This document shows positions 1 to 8,493 of a stretch of 33,725 bases of DNA, one piece after another. The stretch spans positions 1 through 33,725 of the forward strand of contig DUBN01000017.1 in the NCBI GenBank assembly GCA_012960315.1, given 5' to 3'. The notes under the pieces are model-generated. The model made no database searches. It was not told where the DNA came from and saw nothing but the letters and a program-made list of their open reading frames with translations. The stretch comes from Acidimicrobiia bacterium. GTDB taxonomy: Bacteria; Actinomycetota; Acidimicrobiia; Acidimicrobiales; Poriferisodalaceae. The translations under genes were made by a program, and so were the position numbers. Numbering within the stretch: position 1 is the first letter of the stretch; the number at the start of each line of letters is the position of its first letter.

Positions 1-26
1 GCTCTAGCCAACTGAGCTAAGCGCCC
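1..26 (-). tRNA. Partial tRNA gene (5' half, cut by window edge)
   Basis: Read on the minus strand, the first bases give a 7-nt acceptor strand GGGCGCT, then TA and the D-arm AGCTCAGTTGGCTAGAGC typical of bacterial tRNAs. The anticodon arm lies outside the window, so the isotype cannot be assigned. It is a real tRNA fragment and not a pseudogene signal, because the D-arm is intact right up to the edge. Confidence 0.85.
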
Positions 27-39
27 GACTGCGAAGAGA

Positions 40-810
40 CTAACGGTCGAGTGCTTGGACTACACCGAGTTGTTTCAACAGTTGGGGTGTTGAGGCTGCT
101 GCTGGACCTAACCGACGTGTGTGGTCTAGGTGAACTAACTCGCGGCCCTCGAGTTCTCCAACTACTGCTCCAGCCTCGCGGCAGATCAGTAAACCTGCGA
201 CGTAGTCCCATACCCCGTGATGGGCTAACGGGTCGAGGTAGCCGTCGAGTCGACCAGCGGCAACTGAACACAAATCCAACGCCGCCGCACCAAATGCGCG
301 GAACTGGCGCGCAGCGATCGGGTTTGGAGGATTCCCGGCTATTCCGATGATTGCTTCGCCGAGTTGTGTGCACTGCGTCGGCTGGATCTCTTCACCATCG
401 AGGAACGCTCCTTGGTCTCTGACAGCGTGGAACAGTTCCCCGTTCGCAAGGTTCAGCACTAAACCGGCGAGGGGGCCTTGGTCGTCAACAACACACAGAC
501 TTGTGCAGTAGTGGGGTATTCGTCGAGATGCGTTTGTAGATCCATCTACAGGGTCAATGATGACCACTTCGTTTGTTTCGCCCTGAACAAGACCTGATTC
601 TTCACTCAACACCGTTGCCTTCGCTGTGGTTAACACAGCTAGAGCAGCGGAATCCGCGACTTGGTCAAGGGCATATTGGTCAGGTCGATCTCCGCCTTCT
701 GACCACCGCTGAAACGTTTTAAGCGATGTCTCAACAGCTTTCGCGGTTTGTTCGAGAAGTTCGAGCCAGTCATCTGACGTCACCCACTTGACGGTACCTG
801 CTGAACTCAT
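40..810 (-). CDS. Inositol monophosphatase family protein
   Basis: A Mg-dependent phosphatase of the IMPase/FBPase/CysQ superfamily, about 256 residues, the usual length. Counting from the ATG at 810, the metal-binding Glu pair lies in SEESG near residues 70-71. The signature DPVDGSTN, with metal-ligand Asp residues, lies near 86-93 (the classical form is DPLDGTTNF). The C-terminal motif VWDYVAGLLICREAGA supplies the last metal Asp. The true substrate (inositol-1-phosphate, histidinol phosphate, PAP or FBP) cannot be read from sequence. An in-frame GTG at 840 would add ten residues; neither start has a clear ribosome binding site, and I prefer the ATG. The gene diverges from the plus-strand gene at 859 with under 50 bp between them, and sits just upstream of the partial tRNA. 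Confidence 0.88.
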   Translation of the reverse strand: MSSAGTVKWVTSDDWLELLEQTAKAVETSLKTFQRWSEGGDRPDQYALDQVADSAALAVLTTAKATVLSEESGLVQGETNEVVIIDPVDGSTNASRRIPHYCTSLCVVDDQGPLAGLVLNLANGELFHAVRDQGAFLDGEEIQPTQCTQLGEAIIGIAGNPPNPIAARQFRAFGAAALDLCSVAAGRLDGYLDPLAHHGVWDYVAGLLICREAGAVVGELEGRELVHLDHTRRLGPAAASTPQLLKQLGVVQALDR

Positions 811-858
811 CAAGATCTGCAGTCGCCAAGTAGCCTGCACATCGCGGAAAGGTGGTCT

Positions 859-1416
859 ATGGCTGCGATTGATATGTCGGGGTATGTTGCTGATCTAAAG
901 GATCACGCGGCTGAACACGGTTTCCATATCCACGACGAGCGGCATTTTGTTGAAACGTACAGTCTTCGACAAGCTTGGGAAGTTGATCTTCACCCTGAAG
1001 AAGCTTGCGGCGGACCCCTTGACCTTCATCTGACTTTGGAAGCGGACCCAAGAACGATGTTGGCGTTCGAAGATGTGCTTTTAGCTGGAGCCGAGGGTGA
1101 ACTACCTCCGGACGAGTTTTGGGCGCAGTTGACTTTCACATGGGCGCTTCCACCTTTAGACAACAAACCTGATTTGCTGGTCCTCGCGACCGATCTGGCG
1201 GGTCTCGGCGGCCAAACTCTCCCTATCGAAGTATCAGCTATCGATTCTTTTCCGTCGGTCACTGATGCCGCACAACGGACCTTAACTATCATCGCCAGAT
1301 TCGACCTTTCGCTGCGAGGTCTACTCAACGGAGAAGACGGGATGTGTGTCGTTTTGGACCGATGCAATGAAATTTGTCGGGACTTACTTGTTCGTGCCGA
1401 TACTTGGTACGACTAG
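859..1416 (+). CDS. Hypothetical protein, 185 aa, unrecognised
   Basis: I do not recognise a family. The ORF is credible because a strong purine-rich ribosome binding site (GGAAAGGTGG) ends three bases before the ATG, and because the composition is that of a soluble acidic globular protein, unlike the Arg/Ser-rich shadow frames. Visible features are an N-terminal helix-like stretch with several His residues, a middle stretch rich in Leu and Asp, and two Cys near the C-terminus in the run CVVLDRCNEIC (three Cys in total). No signal peptide or membrane segment is visible. It diverges from the IMPase-family gene and precedes the tRNA pair. Function is unknown. Confidence 0.7.
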   Translation: MAAIDMSGYVADLKDHAAEHGFHIHDERHFVETYSLRQAWEVDLHPEEACGGPLDLHLTLEADPRTMLAFEDVLLAGAEGELPPDEFWAQLTFTWALPPLDNKPDLLVLATDLAGLGGQTLPIEVSAIDSFPSVTDAAQRTLTIIARFDLSLRGLLNGEDGMCVVLDRCNEICRDLLVRADTWYD

Positions 1417-1515
1417 CGCCAAGCTCGATCAGTTTCGAGAAACCCGATCCAATTCATGAGATGAAATCGCTCTCCTTGAATAGCGATGCGGGATCGCAGT
1501 GCCTACGCTCAGGGC

Positions 1516-1591
1516 GGGCCGGTAGCTCAGTGGTTAGAGCAGGCGACTCATAATCGCTCGGTCGCGGGTTCGATCCCCGCTCGGCCCACCA
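1516..1591 (+). tRNA. ileX: tRNA-Ile2 (anticodon CAT, lysidine type)
   Basis: A full 76-nt cloverleaf: acceptor GGGCCGG pairs with TCGGCCC (last pair G-T), the D-arm is AGCTCAGTGGTTAGAGC, the anticodon stem is GGCGA/TCGCT with loop CTCATAA (anticodon at 1549-1551), the T-arm has GGTTCGATCC, and CCA is encoded. Anticodon CAT alone would suggest Met. However, the D-arm, anticodon arm and variable loop match my memory of E. coli tRNA-Ile2 almost base for base. The acceptor also has C4-G69 and C5-G68, known positive determinants for TilS. I therefore read it as the AUA-decoding isoleucine tRNA whose C34 becomes lysidine. The alternative is elongator Met. Confidence 0.85.
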
Positions 1592-1630
1592 TCCGTTTAC
1601 TCGTATCCGTTGGTATCCTCGCCACTGCCT

Positions 1631-1706
1631 TCCGGGGTAGCTCAGTTGGCAGAGCAGCGGACTGTTAATCCGCTTGTCGTGGGTTCGAGCCCCACCCCCG
1701 GAGCCA
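1631..1706 (+). tRNA. asnT: tRNA-Asn (anticodon GTT)
   Basis: A 76-nt cloverleaf: acceptor TCCGGGG pairs with CCCCGGA, discriminator G, encoded CCA at 1704-1706. The D-arm is AGCTCAGTTGGCAGAGC, the anticodon stem is GCGGA/TCCGC with loop CTGTTAA, and the anticodon GTT is at 1664-1666. It lies 39 bp after the preceding tRNA in the same direction and is probably co-transcribed with it. A T-rich run (ATTTCTTTTTCTCG) follows directly and may help termination before the convergent dnaG stop. Confidence 0.95.
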
Positions 1707-1733
1707 TTTCTTTTTCTCGTCGTGCTTCTGGGT

Positions 1734-3539
1734 CTAATCCGTCGTTTCGTCAACTGCGTTGACTGTCTCTTGGCTTCTTAACCAGCCCACGACAGCTTCG
1801 ACAGCTGCGGTTCGTGTGTCGTCGCTGTGCATTTCTTCTTGTCGCTGAGCCAACCACTGGACCATGGGTTGATGTTCTCGCAGTTGTTCTATCTCAGTGA
1901 CGTCGTAACGCAGTTCCATATTCCAACGGTGAATCACAGCATCAAGTGCTCGTGAAACAAGTTCGATTGGGTCGGCATCAACTTCTTCGACAAGGGCTCG
2001 ACCTACCAGCGCGGTCACAGCAGTTGAGATGTTTCCGATCTGATCTCGCCACCCATCGGTCGTAACTAGATGGTAGGCGTCGACGGCTAATTGATCGCTG
2101 AACATGGATGGCAGCGCTAACGGCGCAACGATTTCAGAATGGTGGACTAGAGCCCGGAGAAGGTTCATTTCCGGTTGTGGGACTGCCTGTTGTTGACTCG
2201 CGTCACTCAGCACAGAGTCATCGGACGCAGGTTCGGTTGATGAGACGGGTTGACGGCGGGTCTGCGGGGGTTTCACGACGAGACGCCGCATTTGTTCGAT
2301 ATCGACCCGCACTTTTTGGGCGACGTCGACCAGGTACTGGTCGCGTACTACCTCGTTGGGATGTTCAGCAATGATTGCACCGGTGTTTGCCGCGGCTCGT
2401 GCTCTACCTTCAACATGATCCAAATCAGACTTGTCGAGGACTCGGCTAATTCGATAGCTCAGGAACGGCTCAGCGGTCGCAACAGCGTCGGTGAGAGCAG
2501 CCGGGTCCTCCTCGGCAAGCTGACCGGGATCCGCGCCTTCGGGCATGGCGGCTACGAAAACTTCGGCGTTGTGTCGGTCTTCCCATGCATAGAACCGGTC
2601 GGCTGCTGCTTTCCCAGCACCATCTGCGTCAAATGCGATCACGATTCGTTTCGCGAACCTAGTCATCAACTTCACGTGGTCATCGGTGAGCGCAGTTCCA
2701 CATGTCGCCACGGCGCGAGGTATCCCCGCTCGAAAACATCCGACGACATCGGTGTAGCCCTCACAAACAACAATTTCGTCGGCTTCAACGATGTGTTTTT
2801 TTGCCATGTGAAGCCCATATAGGACCTTGCTTTTGTCATACAGCCGCGTCTGTGGCGTGTTCTTGTATTTCGGTTGTTGTCCGTCAGGCAACATGCGTCC
2901 GCCAAACCCGACGACCGCTCCGTTGGTGTCGCACACAGGGAACATGACGCGGTCCCTAAAGAAGTCGGTCGCTCCTCCGCGTTGCCCTGGTCGACCTAAC
3001 CCAGCGGCTTCGAGTTTCGCCGCGGGAACACCAAGGTGCGACGCGAGAGAGTCCCAGGCGTCTGGGGCGTAGCCGATACGGAATTGTTCCACCGTTTCAG
3101 AGTCAAAACCGCGACCTCGTAGATATGAACGCACCTTGCCGGCCGAGCTTCCCGAACGCAAAGTTTGGTGGTAGAAATCCGCGGCTTTTTCGAGCAGTTC
3201 AGTGAGTTCTTGTCGTTCTTTGCGCGCCGTTCCGTCTGAAGTGTCGGTGTATCGGATTGCGATTCCGAGACGGTTCGCTAACCATTCCACGGCACCAACA
3301 AAATCAAGGTGTTCCACTTCGCGGACGAAAGTGATCGCGTCACCGGTTTTTTGACATCCGAAACAGTAAAAAAATCCTTCTTCCGCGTTGACTGAAAACG
3401 ATGGCGTTTTTTCGGTGTGGAATGGGCACAGGCCACTCCACCTCTGTCCGACCTTACGTAAAGCGACATACTGCGACACAACACCAGCGAGATCGGTTTC
3501 GATCTTGACTCGTTGAAGGTCTTCGTCGTGAATTCCCAT
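1734..3539 (-). CDS. dnaG: DNA primase DnaG
   Basis: Makes the RNA primers for replication. The 601-residue length fits the bacterial family. The N-terminal zinc ribbon has Cys38, His41, Cys59 and Cys62 (LCPFH and FYCFGC). The RNAP-basic region follows with the YAPDAWDSL stretch and GFGGRMLPDG. The TOPRIM domain carries VVCEGYTDVVG (catalytic Glu) and IAFDADGAGK (metal-binding DxD). The C-terminal 180 residues are the variable helicase-interacting part. The start is ATG; no strong ribosome binding site is visible. It is the last gene of the minus-strand run from glyS, 40 bp after the PPDK-like gene, and converges on the tRNA pair. Confidence 0.97.
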   Translation of the reverse strand: MGIHDEDLQRVKIETDLAGVVSQYVALRKVGQRWSGLCPFHTEKTPSFSVNAEEGFFYCFGCQKTGDAITFVREVEHLDFVGAVEWLANRLGIAIRYTDTSDGTARKERQELTELLEKAADFYHQTLRSGSSAGKVRSYLRGRGFDSETVEQFRIGYAPDAWDSLASHLGVPAAKLEAAGLGRPGQRGGATDFFRDRVMFPVCDTNGAVVGFGGRMLPDGQQPKYKNTPQTRLYDKSKVLYGLHMAKKHIVEADEIVVCEGYTDVVGCFRAGIPRAVATCGTALTDDHVKLMTRFAKRIVIAFDADGAGKAAADRFYAWEDRHNAEVFVAAMPEGADPGQLAEEDPAALTDAVATAEPFLSYRISRVLDKSDLDHVEGRARAAANTGAIIAEHPNEVVRDQYLVDVAQKVRVDIEQMRRLVVKPPQTRRQPVSSTEPASDDSVLSDASQQQAVPQPEMNLLRALVHHSEIVAPLALPSMFSDQLAVDAYHLVTTDGWRDQIGNISTAVTALVGRALVEEVDADPIELVSRALDAVIHRWNMELRYDVTEIEQLREHQPMVQWLAQRQEEMHSDDTRTAAVEAVVGWLRSQETVNAVDETTD

Positions 3540-3579
3540 CGCGCTTTGACGCTAGTACCTGTCGGGGGCGACTCAACGC

Positions 3580-5187
3580 TCAGCGGTCACCGCGTGCATT
3601 AATCGCAATATGTGCGGCCGCTAATCGTGCGATCGGAACTCGGGGCGGTGAACAAGACACATAGTCGACGCCTGCAGCGGCTAGGAGTTCGATGCTGGCT
3701 GGGTCGCCGCCATGTTCGCCGCAAACCCCAATGGGAAGGTCGGGTTTGGTACTTCGGCCTCGTTCGACACCTAAACGAACGAGTTCTATTACTGCGCTCG
3801 CGTCGACGTGTTGAAATGGGTTGGCTTCAAGTAATTCTTTTTCGAGGTACAGGCTCATAATTCGGTTCTCGATGTCGTCACGACTGAATCCGAAAGTGAG
3901 TTGCGTGAGGTCGTTTGTTCCGAAGCTAAAAAAATCTGCGTGGTATGCCAGTTCATCTGCGACCAGCGCTGCTCTGGGCGTTTCGACCATTGTCCCGATC
4001 TTGACTGACGCGACCTCGGGGTGGTGTTGAAGCACTGCTTCGATCCATTTACGGGCACCCGCTAGTTCGTTGGCACTCACCGTCAAAGGGATCATGATTT
4101 CAACTATCGGGTTCCCACCGGCGGCGATTCGGTCGGTAACCGCGTCAAGAAGCGCTTCGACTTGCATCTCATAGAGACCGGGCTTAACCCAGGCAAGTCG
4201 CACCCCTCGTGTCCCGATCATGGGGTTGCGTTCACGCCATTTTCGGGCAGCTTGCAGCATGGCTATGCCATCGGCATCAAGTTCGTTACGGGCGTTAGCT
4301 TCGACGAGTTCTTCGAGTTCTGGCAAAAATTCGTGTAGAGGTGGGTCGAGAAGACGAACAGTGACAGGTAATCCGTCCATCTCTTCCAGAAGGTCACCGA
4401 AATCATTGCGTTGTGCTTCTCTCAGTTGTTTGAGAGCTTTTTCCTCTACGTCGGGGCTTTGGGCAAGGATCATGCTTTGTATGATCGGCAGCCGTTCTTC
4501 GGTAAGGAACATGTGCTCTGTTCGGCACAAACCGATGCCTTCAGCTCCGTTTGCTCGCGCGAGTCGCGCATCTGCACCGGTATCGGCATTTGCTCGGATA
4601 GCTATTTCCCGTGATTCGTCGGCCCATGACAACAACGTTGCGATTTCGGGGATGTCTTCGGCTTGGCGGGATTCGACGGCCCCACGCATAACGTGACCCG
4701 ATCTACCGTCAATCGAAATGATTTCGCCTACTTCGATGCGTTCACCGTTGACCAAAATATGGTCGGCATGTATTTCGATGCCTTCGGCTCCGCAGACAGC
4801 TGGCTTCCCCCAGCCTCTGGCAACCACTGCGGCGTGGCTCGCTAGCCCTCCCTTTGTGGTGAGGATTCCGACAGCGACACCCATCCCGTGGACGTCGGCT
4901 GGTGATGTTTCTTCTCGAACGAGAATCACATCATCAGTCGCCATCATCGCGTCATCTGCGTTGAGAACAATGCTCCCCACTGCTGCTCCCGGGGATGCAC
5001 CCAGTCCCGTGGTGAGAACATTTTGGTTTGGTCCTTCAAAGCTGTCGTGGAGGACTTGTTCTAGTTGATCAGTGGAGATTCGCATCAGCGCATCATCATG
5101 AGAGATGGTGGCGTTGGGGCCCACAGCGAGCGCGACGGCTTGCCTGATCGCGGTGGCTGCGTCGCTTGATGATTCAGAAAGGCTCAT
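3580..5187 (-). CDS. PPDK-like PEP-utilising protein lacking the ATP-grasp domain
   Basis: This aligns by eye with the C-terminal 60% of pyruvate phosphate dikinase. It begins just at the linker that follows the ATP-binding half (ALMRISTDQLEQVLH), then has the phosphohistidine domain with TKGGLASHAAVVARG (His118 as phosphocarrier). It then runs through the PEP/pyruvate barrel with GLCRTEHMFL, GTRGVRLA and FSFGTNDLTQ, and ends with GVCGEHGGDP (catalytic Cys489). At 535 residues it lacks about 340 N-terminal residues found in full-length enzymes of roughly 875-900. The start is fixed by an ATGA overlap with the upstream propeller gene; a 20-residue in-frame extension exists but would overlap that gene. 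It cannot carry out the ATP half-reaction alone. Either a separate ATP-grasp partner exists elsewhere or the function differs. Confidence 0.85.
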   Translation of the reverse strand: MSLSESSSDAATAIRQAVALAVGPNATISHDDALMRISTDQLEQVLHDSFEGPNQNVLTTGLGASPGAAVGSIVLNADDAMMATDDVILVREETSPADVHGMGVAVGILTTKGGLASHAAVVARGWGKPAVCGAEGIEIHADHILVNGERIEVGEIISIDGRSGHVMRGAVESRQAEDIPEIATLLSWADESREIAIRANADTGADARLARANGAEGIGLCRTEHMFLTEERLPIIQSMILAQSPDVEEKALKQLREAQRNDFGDLLEEMDGLPVTVRLLDPPLHEFLPELEELVEANARNELDADGIAMLQAARKWRERNPMIGTRGVRLAWVKPGLYEMQVEALLDAVTDRIAAGGNPIVEIMIPLTVSANELAGARKWIEAVLQHHPEVASVKIGTMVETPRAALVADELAYHADFFSFGTNDLTQLTFGFSRDDIENRIMSLYLEKELLEANPFQHVDASAVIELVRLGVERGRSTKPDLPIGVCGEHGGDPASIELLAAAGVDYVSCSPPRVPIARLAAAHIAINARGDR

Positions 5188-6167
5188 TGATCGGGAATTA
5201 ACACCGAGGCTCGAATTTCTCCAAGTTCGCGCTCTAGTTTCCGCCAACTTTCGCAGTAGTCGTCACTGATGTAAATCTGTCCATATACGGAACTCGCTGC
5301 GACAACACCGGGAAGTTCCTCGTGGGTAGCGAGCCAATACATGGTGGCTTTGGGGTTGTCAGGCAGTTGGGCGCGTTGAAAGGATGCTCCTCCGTCGCGG
5401 CTCACTTCTATCGCTCCGATGCGGCCGGGAATGAAGTCGCCGACACACACAATGACGGTGTCATCTTCCCAGGGAGCGCGTACGCATCGCGAGTATGCGA
5501 ACTCAAACTTCGACCCTTCGAAGGGTTCGAATTCGTGCCAGTCCCAGGTGCCGCCTTCGTCTTGGCTTCGACCGAGACCGAAGGGTGACGTGACAAGTAA
5601 CTCTGTGCCGTCGCTGCAGCTTCGAAGAGCGAACCCGTGAACATCGTTATAGAACTCTGATGGGCCAAGGGACCCAAATGATTCCCATGTGACACCTCGG
5701 TCGCGGCTTCGGTGCAGGCCATCAATTTCGACTGAGGCATAGACGGTGCCGGAATCGTTGGGGTCAACTAAGACGTTGGTCGTTCGAGGAACACCGATTG
5801 CGCATCGGTCGCTAATAGTTGTTGCCATCTCCGCAAATGACACTCCCCCATCATCAGATACAAATACGCCGGGCCGAGTACCCGCGTACATTCGTTTGGG
5901 GTCATGCGGGTCAAACGACAGCGACCATATTGGTCGGTCTGGCAAAGGTGCTGCGTGTCCCCAACGGCTACCTCCATCAAAGGATGCATAGATTCCGTCG
6001 CCATCAACCGACGCGACAACATGTTGTGAATCTTGTGGATCTACCGCTAATGCGCGGACGTTGGATTCGGGGTCCATCGGACCCTGAATTTGTCTCCACT
6101 TTTCACCGCCGTTGTAGCCGACCCATAGGCCGCCTCCGACTGTGCCTAGTGCGATGGTGTAACTCAT
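5184..6167 (-). CDS. BNR/Asp-box repeat beta-propeller protein (sialidase/VPS10-like fold)
   Basis: A 327-residue protein built from about seven Asp-box repeats of the S-x-D-x-G-x-[ST]-[WF] type: YNGGEKW, SFDGGSRW, SDDGGVSF, SRDRGVTW, SQDEGGTW, SRDGGASF and SDDYCESW. Between them lie strands such as VRALAVDPQD and LSFDPHDPKRMYAGT. This predicts a single seven-bladed propeller. There is no signal peptide or membrane anchor, so it should be cytoplasmic, unlike secreted sialidases, and no sialidase arginine triad is evident. A good ribosome binding site (GAGGGGAG) precedes the ATG. The gene lies 43 bp downstream of glyS, and its stop overlaps the PPDK-like start (ATGA), so the two should be translated together. 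Annotated relatives are usually called glycosyl hydrolase on fold alone; I would not assign that activity. Confidence 0.82.
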   Translation of the reverse strand: MSYTIALGTVGGGLWVGYNGGEKWRQIQGPMDPESNVRALAVDPQDSQHVVASVDGDGIYASFDGGSRWGHAAPLPDRPIWSLSFDPHDPKRMYAGTRPGVFVSDDGGVSFAEMATTISDRCAIGVPRTTNVLVDPNDSGTVYASVEIDGLHRSRDRGVTWESFGSLGPSEFYNDVHGFALRSCSDGTELLVTSPFGLGRSQDEGGTWDWHEFEPFEGSKFEFAYSRCVRAPWEDDTVIVCVGDFIPGRIGAIEVSRDGGASFQRAQLPDNPKATMYWLATHEELPGVVAASSVYGQIYISDDYCESWRKLERELGEIRASVLIPDQ

Positions 6168-6210
6168 CGTTGCTCCCCTCGCTCACAGGCTAGTTCTCTC
6201 TACGAAATGT

Positions 6211-7530
6211 TTACAGGGCGAGCTGTTCGTTGAGATACGCCACGAGATTGTCAACTGGGATTCGTTGCTGTTCCATGGAATCGCGTTCGCGGACGGTGAC
6301 AGCGTTGTCTTCTAGGGTGTCGAAATCGATAGTGACGCAATAGGGCGTGCCGATTTCGTCTTGGCGCCGGTATCGCTTCCCTATCGCTTGGGTGATGTCG
6401 TAGTCACACATGAAGTGTGGTTGCAGTGAATGCAACACTTCTTCTGCTTTGGGTAGGAGCGTGTCTTTTTTGGAGAGCGGCAAAACTGCGACTTTGTAAG
6501 GGGCTAGTTGCGGGTGGAGTCGGAGCACTGTTCGGGTGTCGTCGTTGACTTGCTCTTCGTCATAGGCGGCCATCAGAAAAGCCATCATTGATCGGGTTGC
6601 GCCAGCAGCTGGTTCGATGCAGTGCGGCACGTACCTTTCGCCGGTTCCCTGGTCAAAATATTCTAATTTTTGACCGGAATGTTGTGCGTGTTGCGTGAGG
6701 TCGAAATCTCCACGATTCGCGATGCCTTCTAGCTCGCCCCACCCCCAGGGAAACAAAAACTCGATGTCGCTGGTCCCTGAGGAGTAGTGGCTGAGTTCGT
6801 CGTCGTCGTGAGCTCGGAGCCGAAGTTGGTCAGCTGGAATTCCTAGATTCAGGTACCACTGGTATCGCTCGTTCATCCAGTACTCGTACCAACTGTCTGC
6901 CTCATCTGGTGGCACAAAAAATTCAAGTTCCATTTGTTCGAACTCGCGTGTTCGGAAAACAAAATTGCCGGGAGTGATCTCGTTTCGAAACGATTTGCCG
7001 ATTTGGGCGATACCAAAGGGCGGCTTTTTGCGGCTGGTTTCTAAAATGTTTTTGAAGTTGATGAACGTCCCTTGAGCTGTTTCAGGTCGCAGGTACACGT
7101 CAGCGCCGGCGCCTTCTACCGGACCTGCTTGGCTCTTGAACATGAGGTTAAACGCGCGGGCTTCGGTGAATGTCCCCGACTCGCCACAAGACGGGCAGGT
7201 ATCGGCGTCGTCGAGTTGGTCTTGCCGGTGGCGGGTTTTGCATGACGTGCAATCCACGAGCGGGTCACTGAAGTTGTCAAGATGACCCGATGCCTCCCAT
7301 ACTTTTGGTGGACTGAGAATGGCGGCATCTAAGCCAACTACGTCGCTGCGCAGTTGGACCATGGATCGCCACCAGGCGTCCTTCACGTTTCGGAGCATCA
7401 GCACTCCGAGAGGGCCATAGTCGTAGGTGCTGCGAAACCCTCCATAAATCTCAGCGGACGGGAATACAAAGCTCCGCCGTTTACATAGATTTACGACCTG
7501 ATCGAAAAGTGTGGGTTCGGTCAATGCCAT
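6211..7530 (-). CDS. glyS: Glycyl-tRNA synthetase, single-chain dimeric type
   Basis: Charges tRNA-Gly. This is a class II synthetase of the alpha2 type used by actinobacteria, 439 residues from the ATG at 7530. The N-terminal motif-1 region includes FPSAEIYGGFRSTYDYGPLG. A zinc-ribbon insert follows with DCTSC (Cys94, Cys97) and DTCPSCG (Cys112, Cys115). Motif 2 is seen around RPETAQGTFINFK and FRTREFEQMELEFF, and motif 3 around AAGATRSMMAFL. The C-terminal anticodon-binding domain begins at LAPYKVAVLPL. An in-frame GTG seven codons upstream exists, but the ATG start fits the family's usual N-terminus. It heads the minus-strand run leading to dnaG and diverges from the SDR gene. Confidence 0.96.
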   Translation of the reverse strand: MALTEPTLFDQVVNLCKRRSFVFPSAEIYGGFRSTYDYGPLGVLMLRNVKDAWWRSMVQLRSDVVGLDAAILSPPKVWEASGHLDNFSDPLVDCTSCKTRHRQDQLDDADTCPSCGESGTFTEARAFNLMFKSQAGPVEGAGADVYLRPETAQGTFINFKNILETSRKKPPFGIAQIGKSFRNEITPGNFVFRTREFEQMELEFFVPPDEADSWYEYWMNERYQWYLNLGIPADQLRLRAHDDDELSHYSSGTSDIEFLFPWGWGELEGIANRGDFDLTQHAQHSGQKLEYFDQGTGERYVPHCIEPAAGATRSMMAFLMAAYDEEQVNDDTRTVLRLHPQLAPYKVAVLPLSKKDTLLPKAEEVLHSLQPHFMCDYDITQAIGKRYRRQDEIGTPYCVTIDFDTLEDNAVTVRERDSMEQQRIPVDNLVAYLNEQLAL

Positions 7531-7631
7531 GGCGCCGAGGGTACCGACCACTTGCCCTTCCTCACCAAGTAATTCTTTGACTATGTTTGCTTTACGGACG
7601 AGTCGAGCTCGTTAGCGCTCATGGGGGCAAC

Positions 7632-8462
7632 ATGCGATTAGAAGGCAAAGTGGCAGTCGTTACTGGCGGCGGTAATGGTTTAGGTAGGGCCACGGCCCGG
7701 CGTTTTGCTTCTGAAGGAGCTCGAGTGGTGGTCGCTGACCTCATTGACGATTTGGGGGAAGAAACTTCACAGATGATCGCCGATGCGGGCGGCACTGCAT
7801 CTTTTATTCATTGCGACGCTGTGAGTATCAGTGACAATCACCAAATGGCTGCTCACGCTTTAGAAACTTACGGGGCGATCGACGTGTTGGTCACTGCTGC
7901 GGGGGTAAGCCATCCGGGTTACAAGAGCGGCGACCAAGAAGCCAGCGTCAAGTGGTTCGCTAAGCGAATGGACTATGTCGAACGCCCTGCCGACGAGTTG
8001 TTAGAACTGGATTTAGAAGACTTTCGTCAGGTGATGGCAATTAATTTAGAGGGAACGCTTTTGGCAGCTCAGGCGTGTGGCGCGCCCATGGTGGAAGCCG
8101 GGAACGGCGGTTCCATAGTCACCATTGCTTCAATCGCAGCTAAACATCCCGATGCTGGGCCCTTGCCCTATGTGTGTTCTAAGTCAGCGGTTTGGATGTT
8201 GACGAAGAAGTTGGCTCGCTTGTTGGCTTCCTCGGGCATCAGAGTCAACGCGATAGGTCCGGGCTACATCGATACACACATGACAAGCATGATCGATCTC
8301 ATTCCCGAAGATCTCTTGACACAGTTTTTCGCCAATATCCCGATGGGACGCAAAGGGATTCCTGATGAAATCGCTAGTACTGCGTTGTTCCTCGCCAGCG
8401 ATGAGGCTTCCTATTTCACTGGTGAAATATTGCACCCCGATGGTGGGTACTTCACTGAGTAA
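7632..8462 (+). CDS. SDR family oxidoreductase
   Basis: A classical short-chain dehydrogenase/reductase, 276 residues. The Rossmann motif TGGGNGLG is near residues 11-18. An Asp in VVVADL at the end of beta-2 suggests NAD(H) preference. The active-site Ser lies in IVTIASIAA, with the catalytic YVCSK (Tyr and Lys), and the PG motif is in NAIGPGYIDTHMT. The C-terminus PDGGYFTE is typical. An insertion of about 20 residues rich in Lys/Glu (around VKWFAKRMDYVERP) enlarges the region before the alpha-4 helix. The start is the ATG preceded by GGGGGC; an upstream in-frame ATG has no such site. The substrate is unknown. It diverges from glyS. Confidence 0.93.
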   Translation: MRLEGKVAVVTGGGNGLGRATARRFASEGARVVVADLIDDLGEETSQMIADAGGTASFIHCDAVSISDNHQMAAHALETYGAIDVLVTAAGVSHPGYKSGDQEASVKWFAKRMDYVERPADELLELDLEDFRQVMAINLEGTLLAAQACGAPMVEAGNGGSIVTIASIAAKHPDAGPLPYVCSKSAVWMLTKKLARLLASSGIRVNAIGPGYIDTHMTSMIDLIPEDLLTQFFANIPMGRKGIPDEIASTALFLASDEASYFTGEILHPDGGYFTE

Positions 8463-8493
8463 GTGTCTCTAGCTGAGTTAGGGTGGGGTTGCC

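Noticed and set aside
17-373. Arg/Ser-rich ORFs opposite the IMPase gene
   Set aside because: They are shadows of the real minus-strand gene, with no ribosome binding site and no recognisable motif.
1516-1591. Elongator tRNA-Met call from anticodon CAT
   Set aside because: The body sequence and the C4-G69/C5-G68 pairs fit tRNA-Ile2 better.
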